A model generated the notes under the pieces. That model had not been told where the DNA came from. It ran no database searches and was given only the letters and a program-made list of their open reading frames with translations. Of a DNA stretch of 16,268 nt, positions 7,071 through 14,515 are shown piece by piece. The position numbers and the translations under genes were made by a program. Numbering within the stretch: position 1 is the first letter of the stretch; each line of letters begins with the position of its first letter. The DNA is from CAYFSC01 sp964345695. GTDB taxonomy: Bacteria > Bacteroidota > Rhodothermia > Rhodothermales > Salinibacteraceae. The stretch covers positions 1 to 16,268 of the forward strand of contig CAYFSC010000059.1 in assembly GCA_964345695.1 (NCBI GenBank). Direction: 5' to 3'.

Positions 7071-10000
7071 ATGCGTTCGCTTGTTTCGTTCCTCCTTTTC
7101 ACTTTTGCACTCGGTCTCGCCGCGGCCCCGGCGATGGCGCAGTCGGTAGACGTCGATAAGCTGAAGGCCATGGAGGCCCGCAGCGTCGGCCCGGCCGGCA
7201 TGAGCGGCCGCGTCACCTCGATCGATGCGGTGGCCGACCGCCCCGACATCATCTACGCCGGCACCGCCTCGGGCGGCCTCTGGCGCTCCACGGACGGCGG
7301 CACGTCGTGGACCCCGATCTTCGACGACCAAAACGCCACCTCCATCGGCGCCGTTGCGGTCCACCAAGACAACCCGGACATTCTCTGGGTCGGCACGGGC
7401 GAGGGCAATCCGCGCAACAGCTCGACCGGCGGCACCGGCCTCTACAAGAGCATCGACGGCGGCGCGACGTGGACGCACCTCGGCATGGAGGACACGCGAT
7501 CCATCCACCGCATCGTGCTGCACCCCGACAACCCCGACGTGGCGTACATCGGCGCGCAGGGTGAAACGTGGGGCTACAACGAGGAGCGCGGCGTCTACAA
7601 GACGACCGACGGGGGCGACTCGTTCGAGAAGATTCTTTACGTGGACGAGAAGACCGGCGTCGGCGATCTGGTGATGGACCCGTCGAACCCCGACAAGTTG
7701 TTTGCCGCCATGTGGCAGTACCGCCGCTGGCCCTGGTTCTTCGACTCCGGCGGACCCGGCTCGGGCCTCTACGTGACGCACGACGGTGGCGAGACCTGGA
7801 CGGAGATCACGCACGAAGACGGTCTGCCAGAGGGGGAGCTCGGCCGCATCGGCCTGGGCGTCGCGCGGAGCAACCCGGATCGCGTCTATGCCTACGTCGA
7901 GTCGGACGACAACGCGCTCTACCGCTCGGACGACGGCGGCGCGTCGTGGCGGATGGTCAACACCGACGAGAGCATCGGCGGGCGACCGTTCTACTACGGC
8001 GACCTGCGCGTCGACCCGAAGAATCCGAATCGCGTGTACAGCCTCCATTCCATCGTCACCTACAGCGAGGACGGCGGAAAGACGTTCGAGACGCTCGTTC
8101 CGTACCGCGACGTACATCCGGATCACCACGCCATGTGGATTCATCCGGAGGATCCGTCCTACATCATCGAGGGCAACGACGGCGGCATGGCCATCTCGCG
8201 CGATCATGGCGAATCGTGGCGGTTTGTGCAGAACCTGCCGCTCGCGCAGTTCTACCACATCAACGTCGACAATGCGCTGCCGTACCACATCTACGGCGGC
8301 ATGCAGGACAACGGCTCGTGGCGCGGCCCGGCCTACGTGTGGCGCAGCGGCGGCATCCGCAACGCCTACTGGGAGGAGGTGGCGTTCGGCGATGGGTTCG
8401 ACGTGGTGCCTGATCCCGAGGACAACACCCGCGGCTACGCCATGTCGCAGGGCGGCAATCTCGTCCACTGGGACGTGGACACCGGACAGGGGGAGCTGAT
8501 CCGCCCCGTGCACCCGGAAGGCACGAAGCTGCGCTTCAACTGGGACGCCGCGCTTGCCCAGAGCCCGCACGACGCCGGGACGATCTACTACGGCAGCCAG
8601 TTTGTGCACAAAAGCACGGATCGCGGCCAGACGTGGACGATCCTCTCCCCGGATCTGACGACCGACGATCCCGAGAAACAGGACCAGCTCAACAGCGGCG
8701 GCCTCACGTACGACGTCACGGAGGCGGAGAACTTCACGACCCTTACCGCCATCGGGCCGAGTCCGGTGCAGGAGGGCGTCGTCTGGGCCGGTACCGACGA
8801 CGGCAACGTGCAGGTGACCCGCGACGGCGGGGAATCCTGGACCAACGTCGTGGACAACATTGACGGCGTCCCAGAGGGCTCCTGGGTGCACCAGGTGAAG
8901 CCGTCGCCGCACCGCGCAAGCGAAGCCGTCGCCGTGATCGACAACCACCGCCGTGCCGACTGGACGCCCTACGTCTACCGCACCACCGATTACGGCGAGA
9001 GCTGGACGCGTCTCGCTGGGCCCGACGACGTGGAGGGCTACGCGCTCTCCTTCATCCAGGACCCCGAGGTGCCGAGCCTCATGTTCTTGGGCACCGAGCT
9101 GGGCCTGTACTTCAGCATCGACAGCGGCGAGACCTGGAACGCGTGGACGCACGGCTACCCGACGGCCTCCACGATGGACCTCGCCATTCAGGAGCGCGAG
9201 GCCGATCTCGTTATCGGTACGTTTGGGCGCTCGGCCTACGTGCTCGACGACATCCGCCCGCTGCGTGCCCTGGCCCGCGAGGGCGCCGACGTGCTGGATG
9301 AACCGCTGCACGCCTTCGCTGCGCCGGACGCCTACCTCGCTGAGCAGGGCGAAGCCGCCGGCACCCGCTTTGCCGCCGACGCCATGTTCGCAGGCGAAAA
9401 CCGCCCGTGGGGAGCACGTCTCACGTACGTCGTCAACCCGGACACGTCCGGCACCTCTGAGGCGGCCGACGAGGAAGGGGCGGAGGCCGAGAACGCAGGA
9501 CCGGCAGGCGACGAGGTAACCATCGAGATCGTGGACGACGGCGACGTCATCCGAACGATCACGGGCCCGGCCGAGCCGGGCGTGAACCGCACTGTCTGGC
9601 GCTTGCGCCGGAGCGGCATCCGCTGGCCGACGACGTCGCAGGACGAGGCCGAGCGCCGCGACCGCGAGCCCGCCGGGCCGGCCGTCCTGCCGGGCACGTA
9701 CACCGTTCGCATGACCCATGGCGACAGCGTCGACTCCACGACCGTGCGCGTCCGCCAGGACCCACGCCTCGACGTGACGATGGCTGATCTGCGAGCGAAG
9801 CAGGACATGCAGATGGCCATGATGGACCTGACGGAAACCGCCACCGCGGCCGCCGACCGGCTGCGCGACGCGAAGGCCCGCACCGAGAAGATCGACGCGC
9901 TCCTTGAAGACCGCGACGACGAAAGCGCGAAGGCCGCGATGAAGCAGGCCACGGCCATGCGCGATTCCATTCAGACGATCATGGAGGGTCTGGAAGGCCG

Positions 10001-10262
10001 CGACGTGGAGGGCATTCGCCGCGACCCGAGCGTCGTGACGGCCAAGCTGGGCGGTGCGAGCCGGTACGCCGGATCCAGCGTTGGAGCGCCCAGCCGCACC
10101 GATCGCCTCGCCATGGAGCAGGCCCGCGAGCGACTGCAAACCTGGATCGACGCCGTCAACGCCTTCTTCGCCGACGACTGGCCCGCCTACCGCCAGGCCG
10201 TAACTGACGCCGACATCTCGTTCTTCGACGAGCACGCTCCGATCGAGCTCGATGCCGAATGA
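7071..10262 (+). CDS. Secreted BNR/Asp-box beta-propeller protein (sortilin/VPS10-like)
   Basis: This is a 1063-residue exported protein. MRSLVSFLLFTFALGLAAA followed by PAMA-Q is a classic signal peptide, cut after about residue 23. That fixes the start at 7071; the frame is open to 6909, but that part has no signal and overlaps the promoter. I count eleven Asp-box motifs of the SxDGGxTW type, from about residue 72 (RSTDGGTSW) to about 681 (FSIDSGETW), enough for two propellers. Family members are usually annotated as glycosyl hydrolase or VPS10/sortilin-like protein, yet no sialidase Arg triad or catalytic residues are evident, so enzyme activity is not supported. After the propellers comes an acidic linker (about 800-825), a beta domain of FlgD/Ig-like look ending LPGTYTVRM, and a mostly helical tail (about 905-1050). 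No C-terminal sorting domain is visible. It is likely periplasmic or extracellular. It converges with the symporter gene, 22 bases away. Confidence 0.9.
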   Translation: MRSLVSFLLFTFALGLAAAPAMAQSVDVDKLKAMEARSVGPAGMSGRVTSIDAVADRPDIIYAGTASGGLWRSTDGGTSWTPIFDDQNATSIGAVAVHQDNPDILWVGTGEGNPRNSSTGGTGLYKSIDGGATWTHLGMEDTRSIHRIVLHPDNPDVAYIGAQGETWGYNEERGVYKTTDGGDSFEKILYVDEKTGVGDLVMDPSNPDKLFAAMWQYRRWPWFFDSGGPGSGLYVTHDGGETWTEITHEDGLPEGELGRIGLGVARSNPDRVYAYVESDDNALYRSDDGGASWRMVNTDESIGGRPFYYGDLRVDPKNPNRVYSLHSIVTYSEDGGKTFETLVPYRDVHPDHHAMWIHPEDPSYIIEGNDGGMAISRDHGESWRFVQNLPLAQFYHINVDNALPYHIYGGMQDNGSWRGPAYVWRSGGIRNAYWEEVAFGDGFDVVPDPEDNTRGYAMSQGGNLVHWDVDTGQGELIRPVHPEGTKLRFNWDAALAQSPHDAGTIYYGSQFVHKSTDRGQTWTILSPDLTTDDPEKQDQLNSGGLTYDVTEAENFTTLTAIGPSPVQEGVVWAGTDDGNVQVTRDGGESWTNVVDNIDGVPEGSWVHQVKPSPHRASEAVAVIDNHRRADWTPYVYRTTDYGESWTRLAGPDDVEGYALSFIQDPEVPSLMFLGTELGLYFSIDSGETWNAWTHGYPTASTMDLAIQEREADLVIGTFGRSAYVLDDIRPLRALAREGADVLDEPLHAFAAPDAYLAEQGEAAGTRFAADAMFAGENRPWGARLTYVVNPDTSGTSEAADEEGAEAENAGPAGDEVTIEIVDDGDVIRTITGPAEPGVNRTVWRLRRSGIRWPTTSQDEAERRDREPAGPAVLPGTYTVRMTHGDSVDSTTVRVRQDPRLDVTMADLRAKQDMQMAMMDLTETATAAADRLRDAKARTEKIDALLEDRDDESAKAAMKQATAMRDSIQTIMEGLEGRDVEGIRRDPSVVTAKLGGASRYAGSSVGAPSRTDRLAMEQARERLQTWIDAVNAFFADDWPAYRQAVTDADISFFDEHAPIELDAE

Positions 10263-10284
10263 GGCGGAATCCGGCGGGCCGATT

Positions 10285-12129
10285 TTACGGCGCGCTGGCC
10301 TCGTCGGCGGTGTCGAACACGACGGCCCGGTCCTGCCGTTGCAGGTCCCACCCCAGGAATGCGGCCATGCCCGCGGCCACGAGCAGGCACGGAACGCCCC
10401 AGCCGGGCCAGCCGAGCAGCGTGTAGCCGGTGCCGAAGAGGGTGGCATAAATCAGCACGACGCCGGCGAGCCAGTCGAGCGCGAGCCGTCCGAGGCCGCG
10501 GTCCGGATCCACCTCCGGATTGCGGCTCGCGACGGGTCGCCAGCCGGGTCCACCAGGATGGACGTCTCGGTAGAAGGCGTCAAGCGTTCCCCGATCTGTC
10601 GGACGTGTGAGGAAGGTGGCCACCAGCCAGACAGCGGTCGTGAAGCCGACGACCGAATACAGGTTTACCGGGAACGGCGCCTGCAGACCGGGCACCTCCA
10701 CGCCGAACGTGTTCAGAATGAGCGCCACGATCGTCAGTACGATGGGGGAGACGGTGGCGGCCAGCTCGCTCCATGCGTTGACGCGCCACCAGTACCATCG
10801 GAGGATAAGCACGCCGCCGAGACCGGCCGAGGCGCTGAGCACGAGCCCCCATGCCTCGCGAATCGACCCCAGGTTGAACGTCACAACCAGGCTCAACAGG
10901 GCGATGGCGAACGTGAGCATGCGCGACACCCGAACGTAGTGGGCCTCGTCGGCGTCCGTTACCACGAAGCGGCGCCAGAAGTCGTTCACCAGATACGACA
11001 CGCCCCAGTTGAGCTGGGTCGACACGGTGCTCATAAAGGCCGCGAGGAACGCGGCAAAGAGGAGGCCGAGCAGTCCGCTGGGGAGCACGTCGCGCATGAC
11101 GAGCACGAACCCGGCGCGCGGCTCGTCGAGGTTCGGATACAGCACCGCCGCCGCCAGCGCCACGATGATCCACGGCCACGGACGCAGGCAGTAGTGCGCG
11201 ATGTTGAACCAGAGCGTGGCAAAGAGGGCGTTCTCCTCGTCCTTCGCGCTCATCATGCGCTGCGCGATGTATCCGCCGCCGCCCGGTTCGGCCCCCGGGT
11301 ACCAGCTGGCCCACCACTGCACGCCCGCATAGGCCACGAACGCTAGCGCCGAGAGGGCCAGCACGCTCGCCCCTTCGGCCGCCTCCCCGATCGTGGGAAG
11401 GAGCCGGAAGGTGGCGTCGGGCAGCTGCTCGCGAAGCCCCTGGATGCCGCCGATCTCCGGCATGTCGAGCACGAGCCACGCCAGAATGAACGTGCCGCCC
11501 ATCGCCACGATGAACTGGAAGAAGTCGGTGACCACCACCCCCCACAGCCCAGACAGCAGCGAGTACACGCTCACCACCAGAATGAGTCCGCCCACGATGA
11601 GCAGTGATGCGCTGATCTCGAACCCGGCGACCCCGACGGTCGACGCCCCGAAGACCGTGATCTGTGGGAAGAGCGTGTCGATGACCGTTTCCATTGCCAG
11701 CGCGACCCAGCCGATGATCACAATGTTCATCAGCAGGCCGAAATAGAGCGCCTTGATGCCGCGCAGCCACGCCGCCGGCGGCCCGCTGTAGCGCATCTCG
11801 ATGAACTCGACGTCGGTGAGCACGCCGCTGCGCCGCCAGAGCCGGGCAAAGAAAAAGACCGTGAGCATCCCGCCGAAGGCCGCGTTCCACCACAGCCAGT
11901 TGCCGGCGATGCCGTTTTGGGCGATGATCTCCGTCACGAGCAGCGGCGTGTCGACGGCGAAGGTCGTGGCGACCATGCTCGTTCCGGCCAGCCACCACGG
12001 CATCGACCGACCCGACAGGAAGAACTCCGACGTGTCTTCGCCCGCACGCTGATAGTAGTAGAGGGCAATCCCGAACGAGAGCACTAAATACCCGGCAACG
12101 AGCGCCCAGTCAATCGGTGCGAAGTACAC
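10285..12129 (-). CDS. Sodium:solute symporter (SSS family)
   Basis: This is a 614-residue inner-membrane transporter with about 13 hydrophobic helices. The family uses the sodium gradient to import sugars, amino acids or similar solutes. Diagnostic features are an N-terminal helix after IDW, EFFLSGRSMPWWLAGTSM in the second helix region, GGGGYIAQRMMSAKDEENA (the family's conserved QR..SAKD loop), and FLAAFMSTVSTQLNWG, whose Ser-Thr pair matches the sodium-site helix. The start is a GTG at 12127-12129. The first internal ATG would remove the first helix, so GTG is preferred. No ribosome binding site is visible. It lies 112 bases downstream of the NagB-LmbE fusion on the same strand, with two heptamer arrays between, so cotranscription is possible and an amino-sugar substrate is a reasonable guess. 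The substrate cannot be read from the sequence. Confidence 0.93.
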   Translation of the reverse strand: MYFAPIDWALVAGYLVLSFGIALYYYQRAGEDTSEFFLSGRSMPWWLAGTSMVATTFAVDTPLLVTEIIAQNGIAGNWLWWNAAFGGMLTVFFFARLWRRSGVLTDVEFIEMRYSGPPAAWLRGIKALYFGLLMNIVIIGWVALAMETVIDTLFPQITVFGASTVGVAGFEISASLLIVGGLILVVSVYSLLSGLWGVVVTDFFQFIVAMGGTFILAWLVLDMPEIGGIQGLREQLPDATFRLLPTIGEAAEGASVLALSALAFVAYAGVQWWASWYPGAEPGGGGYIAQRMMSAKDEENALFATLWFNIAHYCLRPWPWIIVALAAAVLYPNLDEPRAGFVLVMRDVLPSGLLGLLFAAFLAAFMSTVSTQLNWGVSYLVNDFWRRFVVTDADEAHYVRVSRMLTFAIALLSLVVTFNLGSIREAWGLVLSASAGLGGVLILRWYWWRVNAWSELAATVSPIVLTIVALILNTFGVEVPGLQAPFPVNLYSVVGFTTAVWLVATFLTRPTDRGTLDAFYRDVHPGGPGWRPVASRNPEVDPDRGLGRLALDWLAGVVLIYATLFGTGYTLLGWPGWGVPCLLVAAGMAAFLGWDLQRQDRAVVFDTADEASAP

Positions 12130-12146
12130 GGTTCAGGGAGTGGGAG

Positions 12147-12181
12147 GTTGTGGGTTGTGCGTTGTGCGTTGTGAGTTGTGC
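12147..12181 (+). repeat. Heptamer array, five GTTGTGN units
   Basis: Five consecutive 7-bp units read GTTGTGG, GTTGTGC, GTTGTGC, GTTGTGA and GTTGTGC. The array starts 17 bases from the symporter start codon, on its upstream side. Perfect register and varied seventh base suggest slippage-type expansion. A second array of the same period on the other strand lies 21 bases further right. Confidence 0.85.
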
Positions 12182-12202
12182 GTCATGGACGCTCTCGCAG
12201 CG

Positions 12203-12244
12203 CGAAACCCGAAACTCGGGACTCGGAACGCGGAATCCGAATCA
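12203..12244 (-). repeat. Degenerate heptamer array overlapping the NagB-LmbE stop codon
   Basis: Six 7-bp units read on the plus strand as CGAAACC, CGAAACT, CGGGACT, CGGAACG, CGGAATC and CGAATCA. On the minus strand they read roughly GTTTCGG, similar to the GTTGTGN units of the neighbouring array. The last unit contains the TGA stop of the fusion gene. Together the arrays could fold into a long imperfect hairpin around bases 12182-12202. Confidence 0.7.
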
Positions 12245-14236
12245 CGGCATGTCGTACGTCGTGACGAAGGCCTCGGCAGCATAAAACTCCGGCAGGCCGA
12301 GCTGATTCAGCGTGTCGGCGGTGTCGCGGTTGCGGTCGCGGGCGCGTTCCCAGAACTCGCGCTCGTCGTACGCGCCGGGGAACATCGCACGGTCCTTCTG
12401 GCTCTCGTGCTTGAAGATCGCCTCCACCTTGCGGTTGAGGTCGGCCTTCGAGAGGGGCGCAAAGACGTCGGCCTCGTGGATCGGCCATTCCTGCCACGCC
12501 CCCCGATACAGCCACACGAGCGGCTGGTCGGGGGTCGAGGCCGCGTCGTCGGGCTCGGGCATGCCGTCGCCGGTTGCCGTGGATTCGACGGAGGACGCGT
12601 TGTAGGCTTGCAGGGCCTTTTTGATGGCCTGGTAGCACATCCGGTGCGTGCCGTGCGGGTCGGACAGGTCGCCCGCCACGAAAATGTGCGTCGGCTCGAC
12701 CTCCTCCAGCAGGCTGCGCACCACCTCCACGTCGGCCTCCGAAATCGGATCCTTGCGAACGCGCCCGGTGCGGTAGAACGGCATATCGAGAAAGCGCGCA
12801 TGGGTGCCGTCGAGCCCCATGACTTCGATGCCAGCAATCGCCTCACCGTACCGGATGTGGGCCTTGAGCGTCTGCACCTCGGGGATGTCCACCTCGCCGG
12901 GGTCTTTGGTCTCTAGGAAGTTCGTAATCTCGTCCTTGCGCTGCTCGAACGACGCGAGGGCATCGGTAACGTCGAGCGCCTCGGCGCTCATTTCGAAAAA
13001 GCGCAGGTACCGCCGCACGTCGGCATCGAAGACGGCCACCGAGCCGTTTGTCATGTAGGCAACGGTCACGTCGTTGCCGTTCGCCACGAGCTTGTCCAGC
13101 ATGCCCCCCATCGAAATCACATCGTCGTCGGGGTGCGGGCTGAAGACGATAATGCGTTCGTCCGACGCCAGGCCCTCGCTGTAGGTGATGCGCTGCCGCA
13201 GGTCTTCGAACACCTCGCGGGCCAGGTCGTCCACGTGGTCGTACTGATGCACCAGTCCGTGCAGGTGATTGCGGTAGTAGTCGGCCGCCTCCAGGCGCGG
13301 AATCGCCTTGTCGAGCTTGCGGGAGAGCCAGATGACGGCCCGTTTCGCCCGCTGCTTGTTCCACTCCACCTCCATGACCACCCACGGCGTTTTCTCGCGG
13401 GTGAGCTCCCCGGCCGCCGCGCGGTCGAGGTAGAAGGTTGCGTTGGCATGCTTCTGCAGGTAGCTGGCCGTCACCTCACGCGTGGGCGGCTCCTCGACAG
13501 CCCGCTGCACGATGGGCGCCTTGTGCTCGCCCGTCGCCATGAGTACGATCTCATCCGCGTCGAGGATGGTACCGACGCCCATCGTGATGGCCTCCTGCGG
13601 CACGTTCTCTTCCCCGAAGAAGTCAGACGCCGCGTCCTTGCGCGTGATCTCGTCGAGGATGATCATGCGCGTCCGCGTGTGCGGCCCCGATCCCGGTTCG
13701 TTGAACCCGACGTGCCCGCTGCGGCCGATGCCCAGCAGCATCAGGTCGATGCCGCCGGCCTTTTCGATGGCGTGCTCGTATTCGAGGCAGTGCCGCTCCA
13801 CCTCCTCGCGCGGAATGTCGCCCCGCGGAATGTGGATGTTCTCCTCCGGGATGTTGACGTGCTGGAAGAGGTTCTCCTCCATGAACCGGTGGTAGCTCTG
13901 GAGGCTCTCCGGATCCATCGGAAAGTACTCGTCGAGGTTGAACGTCACCACGTTGGAGAAGTCGAGCTCCTCCACCTGATGCATCCGAATCAGTTCCTGG
14001 TAGACGCCGATGGGCGTGGAGCCCGTCGGCAGGCCGAGCACGACATTCTTGCCGACCGCCTGCCGCTCTTCGATCAGGTTCCCGATGCGCCGCGCCACCC
14101 GGTGCGCCATCGGGCCGGGATCGTCGAAGATGAGCGTCTCGACACGCTCGCGCTGAGTACCGGCCCGCGTCCCCTGCTCGCGCCGATCGGCGACCGAAGA
14201 AGTGTAGGTATCCATCGTTTCCGACTCGCTAGCCAT
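12242..14236 (-). CDS. nagB: NagB-like glucosamine-6-phosphate deaminase fused to LmbE/PIG-L deacetylase domain
   Basis: This 664-residue cytosolic protein has two enzyme domains. The N-terminal NagB domain (about 35-300) would convert glucosamine-6-phosphate to fructose-6-phosphate and ammonia. It shows the phosphate loop GLPTGSTPIG (68-77), the base Asp102 in NLDEY, and GIGRSGHVGFNEPG with His175 and Glu180. E. coli NagB has Asp141 two residues before its catalytic His; here Ser173 stands there. The C-terminal domain (about 360-655) is of the LmbE/PIG-L type, zinc-dependent N-deacetylases of GlcNAc compounds, with HPDDD (368-372) and DPHGTH (526-531). One chain could thus deacetylate and deaminate. 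Bacteroidota have NagB-like proteins of this length. The ATG at 14236 is used; ATG 14215 is possible, and an upstream TTG at 14266 is unlikely. It precedes the symporter and diverges from the GMC gene. Domain identity is firm; activity of the deaminase half is uncertain. Confidence 0.93.
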   Translation of the reverse strand: MASESETMDTYTSSVADRREQGTRAGTQRERVETLIFDDPGPMAHRVARRIGNLIEERQAVGKNVVLGLPTGSTPIGVYQELIRMHQVEELDFSNVVTFNLDEYFPMDPESLQSYHRFMEENLFQHVNIPEENIHIPRGDIPREEVERHCLEYEHAIEKAGGIDLMLLGIGRSGHVGFNEPGSGPHTRTRMIILDEITRKDAASDFFGEENVPQEAITMGVGTILDADEIVLMATGEHKAPIVQRAVEEPPTREVTASYLQKHANATFYLDRAAAGELTREKTPWVVMEVEWNKQRAKRAVIWLSRKLDKAIPRLEAADYYRNHLHGLVHQYDHVDDLAREVFEDLRQRITYSEGLASDERIIVFSPHPDDDVISMGGMLDKLVANGNDVTVAYMTNGSVAVFDADVRRYLRFFEMSAEALDVTDALASFEQRKDEITNFLETKDPGEVDIPEVQTLKAHIRYGEAIAGIEVMGLDGTHARFLDMPFYRTGRVRKDPISEADVEVVRSLLEEVEPTHIFVAGDLSDPHGTHRMCYQAIKKALQAYNASSVESTATGDGMPEPDDAASTPDQPLVWLYRGAWQEWPIHEADVFAPLSKADLNRKVEAIFKHESQKDRAMFPGAYDEREFWERARDRNRDTADTLNQLGLPEFYAAEAFVTTYDMP

Positions 14237-14353
14237 GGTGTTGTGACGGTGGTCTGTATGCCTCAAGACGGGATCCCAGGCGCGGCGCGTCGGTCCGTGC
14301 AGGTGGCTCCACAGCCGCCGCTCCTCCTGTCGTCGGGAAATGCCTCAACGTGC

Positions 14354-14382
14354 ATGATAGAGGGGGGTTACATGGTTGGCAA
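14354..14382 (-). promoter_or_regulatory. Sigma70-type promoter for the NagB-LmbE gene
   Basis: On the minus strand TTGCCA (plus 14377-14382) and TATCAT (plus 14354-14359) are 17 bases apart, close to the housekeeping consensus. The leader would be about 110 bases long and includes a small hairpin (plus 14302-14319, one mismatch). Confidence 0.4.
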
Positions 14383-14388
14383 CGCTCT

Positions 14389-14419
14389 CGCGATTTAGGA
14401 AGCGGTTCCAAATTTCGCG
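14389..14419. promoter_or_regulatory. Nested dyad between divergent promoters, candidate operator
   Basis: Outer arms CGCGA and TCGCG enclose inner arms GGAA and TTCC, sharing almost the same centre (about 14404), with T-rich and A-rich flanks between them. The site begins 6 bases beyond the -35 of the minus promoter and ends 26 bases before the -35 of the plus promoter. This is a good place for a regulator of both genes. Confidence 0.35.
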
Positions 14420-14445
14420 ACGTCTCGCCTTTTCTCCCCCGTACC

Positions 14446-14477
14446 TTGCAACTTCTCCCGTCTTCGTCCTACACTTG
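14446..14477 (+). promoter_or_regulatory. Promoter for the GMC oxidoreductase, Bacteroidota -33/-7 style
   Basis: TTGCAA (14446-14451) and TACACT (14470-14475) are 18 bases apart. The right element extends to TACACTTG, one base off the Bacteroidota -7 consensus TAnnTTTG, with CTTG 21 bases upstream as the -33 element. Transcription would start near 14484, leaving a leader of about 30 bases. Confidence 0.5.
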
Positions 14478-14515
14478 GGATGTGACTGTGCTATTCCTGA
14501 GACGCCCACCCGCTC

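Noticed and set aside
7071..10262. Sialidase activity suggested by the Asp-boxes
   Set aside because: Asp-boxes are structural and occur in many propellers. No Arg triad or RIP motif was seen.
10263..10284. Bidirectional terminator between the convergent genes
   Set aside because: Only a 4-bp stem with a 2-base loop (CGGC-GG-GCCG) is visible, too weak to call even though TTTTA follows.
6888..10448. Very long open frame on the minus strand opposite the BNR-repeat gene (over 1100 codons)
   Set aside because: It is a shadow of high third-position GC. The translation is rich in Arg, Val, Ala and His, without domains, while the plus strand has a signal peptide and eleven Asp-boxes.
14258..14348. 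9-bp direct repeat ATGCCTCAA at 14258-14266 and 14340-14348
   Set aside because: Only two copies with no special spacing; a chance match of this length is not rare in a few hundred bases.
13133..14398. Plus-strand frame of about 420 codons opposite the NagB-LmbE gene
   Set aside because: The NagB and LmbE active-site motifs are on the minus strand. The plus frame has no domain and runs through the divergent promoter region.
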